Shown piece by piece: positions 61,449 through 64,000 of a stretch of 64,000 bases of DNA (position 1 is the stretch's first letter; every line of letters starts with the position of its first letter). The notes under the pieces were generated by a model. The model worked only from the letters and a program-made list of their open reading frames with translations, made no database searches and was not told the DNA's origin. The translations under genes were made by a program, and so were the position numbers. Origin of the DNA: Citrobacter sedlakii NBRC 105722 (GTDB taxonomy: Bacteria; Pseudomonadota; Gammaproteobacteria; Enterobacterales; Enterobacteriaceae); assembly GCF_000759835.1 (NCBI RefSeq), contig NZ_BBNB01000010.1:62001-126000 (forward strand). Direction: 5' to 3'.

Positions 61449-62916
61449 GATGCTCGTCCTCCTGAATTTGCGGCTTCAGTTTGATTTCAGCTAAGGAACG
61501 CGCGATTTTGCCGATATTTCCCGCACCCTGCACCAGAATTAAATCATTGCCGGTTAAGACCGGCGCCAGCATTTCAGCGACCTGCGCCGGATCGGGAACC
61601 AGAATCGGGTCGATCTTACCGCGCCCGCGAATCGTGCGGCACAGCGAACGGCTGTCAGCGCCCGGAATCGGCGTTTCCCCGGCGGCATACACATCCAGCA
61701 TCAACAGTGCGTCAACCTGAGTCAGCACGTTGGCAAAGTCGTCGTACAGATCGCGGGTACGCGTAAAGCGGTGCGGCTGAAACAGCATCACCAGGTTTTT
61801 ATCCGGCCAGCCCGCGCGAGCGGCTTTGATAGTCGCGTCCACTTCCGTCGGGTGATGACCGTAATCATCCACCAACATCGCCGTTCCGGCCTTGCCATTT
61901 ACTGGCTCAAGCGGGAATTCCCCGAGGAAGTCGAAGCGGCGACCGGTGCCCTGGAAACTTTCCAGCGCGCGTAAAATAGCGTCGTCGGCAATGCCCTCTT
62001 CCGTCGCCACCGCCACGGCAGCCGCGGCGTTCAACGCATTATGACGCCCCGGTGCGTTCAGGGTTACACGCAGCTCAGGCATCCCCTGACGCAGCAACGT
62101 AAAATGCCCCTGCGGACCGATCTGCTGATAATCTTCCACGCGAACGTCAGCATCATCGCTAAAGCCGTAAGTCGTGGTCTGACGCCCGACGCGCGGCAAC
62201 AGCTCGCGGATCACCGGGTCGTCAACGCACATCACCGCACGACCATAAAACGGCAGGTTATGCAGGAAATTAATGAACGTCTGCTTTAAATTTTCGAAGT
62301 CGCCATGGTAGGTATCCATATGATCGGCTTCGATGTTAGTGACAATCGCCACCATCGGTTGCAGGTGCAGGAACGATGCGTCGCTCTCATCTGCTTCCGC
62401 AATCAGATAACGGCTATGCCCGAGACGCGCATGCACGCCCGCCGCTTTCACCAGACCGCCGTTGACAAAGGTGGGGTCCAGGCCCGCTTCCGCGTATATG
62501 CTGGAAACCATCGCGGTGGTGGTTGTTTTGCCGTGCGTCCCGGCAATTGCGATACCATGACGAAAACGCATCAGCTCCGCCAGCATCTCCGCGCGGCGGA
62601 TCACCGGTATGCGCGCTTCATGCGCCGCCACGATCTCCGGGTTATCGGCGGAGATCGCGCTGGAGACCACCACCACGCTGGCGTCGAGCACGTTTTCCGG
62701 ACGATGGTTAAAGTAAATCGTCGCTCCCAGATTGGTAAGCTGCTGCGTCACCGGGTTTGGCGCTAAGTCGGAACCACTGATCTGATAACCTTCGTTAGCC
62801 AGAACTTCGGCAATACCGCCCATACCGGCACCACCGATGCCGACAAAGTGAATGTGCCGAACGCGACGCATTTCGGGCACGATGGAACGCAGTTTTGCCA
62901 GTTGTTGTGTATTCAT
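61441..62916 (-). CDS. murC: UDP-N-acetylmuramate--L-alanine ligase MurC
   Basis: Mur ligase that adds the first amino acid of the peptidoglycan stem, 491 residues. The N-terminal Rossmann block is [17 protein letters not shown], the ATP motif [12 protein letters not shown] is near residue 127, and the C-terminal domain starts with [10 protein letters not shown]. It begins 57 bases after the murG stop. Confidence 0.97.
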   Translation of the reverse strand: MNTQQLAKLRSIVPEMRRVRHIHFVGIGGAGMGGIAEVLANEGYQISGSDLAPNPVTQQLTNLGATIYFNHRPENVLDASVVVVSSAISADNPEIVAAHEARIPVIRRAEMLAELMRFRHGIAIAGTHGKTTTTAMVSSIYAEAGLDPTFVNGGLVKAAGVHARLGHSRYLIAEADESDASFLHLQPMVAIVTNIEADHMDTYHGDFENLKQTFINFLHNLPFYGRAVMCVDDPVIRELLPRVGRQTTTYGFSDDADVRVEDYQQIGPQGHFTLLRQGMPELRVTLNAPGRHNALNAAAAVAVATEEGIADDAILRALESFQGTGRRFDFLGEFPLEPVNGKAGTAMLVDDYGHHPTEVDATIKAARAGWPDKNLVMLFQPHRFTRTRDLYDDFANVLTQVDALLMLDVYAAGETPIPGADSRSLCRTIRGRGKIDPILVPDPAQVAEMLAPVLTGNDLILVQGAGNIGKIARSLAEIKLKPQIQEDEHHG

Positions 62917-62973
62917 TCTTTACGCCATTAACTACTTCAAAAAATTCGTGCAGCGCAACACGCGCTGCGAGGG

Positions 62974-64000
62974 TTAAGCCCGGGCTGCCAGGCTGACTTC
63001 TTTCGCCACCCGTTCAGTGGCATCCGGGATGGCCGTCGCGCGCGCGCGTTGCGCCATCTCCAGTAATACGTCCCGATCCCACCCGGACAGGGTGTTCACA
63101 ACGGCATCCACGGTAAACTGCGGCTGCTCAAGGATTTTAGCGGCGCCCGCTTTTTCCAGCGGTAGCGCATTCCAGTACTGCTGCCGGTCTTTGTGCTGGA
63201 ACGGCACAAACAGCGCAGGTAAACCGGCTGCGGCGATCTCACTGACCGTCAGGGCGCCTGAACGACATACCACCACATCGGCCCATGCGTAAGCGGCGGC
63301 CATATCATCTATAAATTCAGTCACTTTATGCTGCGGTTGCCCGGCGCTGGCGTAAGCCTGTTTGACCGTCTGCTGCCCACCTTTTCCGCTTTGATGCCAG
63401 ATGGTCACGGCATTACCGAGTTTCGCGGCAACCTGCGGCAGCGTTTGATTCAGTACGCGCGCCCCCTGGGAACCACCGACCACCAGTATGCGAATCGGGC
63501 CAACACGCCCTGAAAGGCGATCCTGCGGCAGCGGTAACGCCAGCACGTCAGTCCGAACCGGGTTCCCTACCACTTCCGCATTCGGGAACGCGCCCGGGAA
63601 AGCCTGCATAACCTTGGTGGCAATTTTCGCCAGCCATTTATTGGTTAGCCCGGCAATGCCGTTTTGTTCGTGCAGCACCACCGGAATACCCAATGACCAC
63701 GCGGCAAGGCCGCCGGGGCCGGAAACATAGCCGCCCATCCCCAGCACGACGTCAGGCTTAAATGACTTCATGATCGCGCGCGCCTGACGCCACGCATTGA
63801 AAATACGCAGCGGCGCGGCCAGCAGCGCGTTGACGCCTTTCCCGCGCAGCCCGGAGATGCGGATGAAATCAATGTCAATTCCGTGCTTTGGAACTAAATC
63901 CGCTTCCATACGGTCTGCGGTGCCCAGCCAGCGAACATCCCAGCCCTGAGCCATTAAATGGTGCGCGACCGCCAGCCCCGGGAACACATGTCCGCCGGTA
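62974..64000 (-). CDS. murG: Lipid II synthase MurG (partial)
   Basis: GT28 glycosyltransferase that adds GlcNAc to lipid I at the inner membrane. The window cuts off about the first 14 residues; coding continues to the right edge, where [10 protein letters not shown] is readable. Conserved blocks are [37 protein letters not shown] and [17 protein letters not shown]. Confidence 0.97.
   Translation of the reverse strand, partial: TGGHVFPGLAVAHHLMAQGWDVRWLGTADRMEADLVPKHGIDIDFIRISGLRGKGVNALLAAPLRIFNAWRQARAIMKSFKPDVVLGMGGYVSGPGGLAAWSLGIPVVLHEQNGIAGLTNKWLAKIATKVMQAFPGAFPNAEVVGNPVRTDVLALPLPQDRLSGRVGPIRILVVGGSQGARVLNQTLPQVAAKLGNAVTIWHQSGKGGQQTVKQAYASAGQPQHKVTEFIDDMAAAYAWADVVVCRSGALTVSEIAAAGLPALFVPFQHKDRQQYWNALPLEKAGAAKILEQPQFTVDAVVNTLSGWDRDVLLEMAQRARATAIPDATERVAKEVSLAARA

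Overview
The window is chromosomal DNA of an enteric bacterium of the Escherichia-Salmonella-Citrobacter group. Nearly every protein is close to its E. coli K-12 counterpart as I remember it, and the gene order is the K-12 mrcB-to-murG segment (the 2 to 3 min region, drawn in reverse). It is not K-12: yadD is absent between panC and panD; a kdgT-dtnK-pdxA2-deoR operon of the kind known from Salmonella lies next to speD; a DUF2950 gene follows yacH; and a transporter plus GH43 glycosidase pair lies between aroP and ampE. A Citrobacter-like species is my best guess. This rests on recall, not on a database search.

Layout. 1-7710: mrcB 5' end (partial) and hrpB leftward; thpR, sfsA, dksA, gluQ, pcnB and folK rightward. 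7829-10018: panB, panC, panD (pantothenate). 10022-13573: yadE, yadI, yadH, yadG leftward. 13682-19142: can, hpt, gcd, cueO. 19309-21438: yacC and the spermidine genes speE and speD. 21451-25841: an accessory block with a REP element, a LysR-family relic, deoR, pdxA2, dtnK, kdgT and a promoter carrying three copies of one inverted repeat. 25910-31866: yacL, acnB, yacH and a DUF2950 gene. 31951-39047: pyruvate dehydrogenase genes lpdA, aceF, aceE and pdhR, all leftward. 39613-43498: aroP and the transporter/GH43 pair. 43576-52554: ampE, ampD, nadC, ppdD, hofB, hofC, guaC, coaE, zapD, yacG, mutT. 52656-64000: secA, secM, lpxC, ftsZ, ftsA, ftsQ, ddlB, murC and murG (partial), the distal part of the division and cell-wall (dcw) cluster.

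How the genes work together. Most of the window is core metabolism and envelope growth: pyruvate oxidation under PdhR, aconitase B, pantothenate and CoA synthesis (panBCD, coaE), NAD synthesis (nadC), polyamines (speED), peptidoglycan synthesis and division (mrcB, murG, murC, ddlB, ftsQAZ, zapD), lipid A (lpxC), the Sec motor with its SecM sensor, and copper defence (cueO with a recognisable CueR promoter). Accessory content is small: an acid-sugar (D-threonate type) catabolic operon, the GH43 pair, and the DUF3300/DUF2950 envelope pair.

I found no phage, insertion sequence, CRISPR array, tRNA, rRNA or toxin-antitoxin system, and no clear candidate for a wholly new system. The best leads are the triplicate operator at the kdgT promoter, the decayed LysR gene beside a REP element, the uncharacterised YacH/DUF2950 pair, and several strong hairpins in leaders and spacers (panC-panD, pdhR-aceE, lpd promoter).
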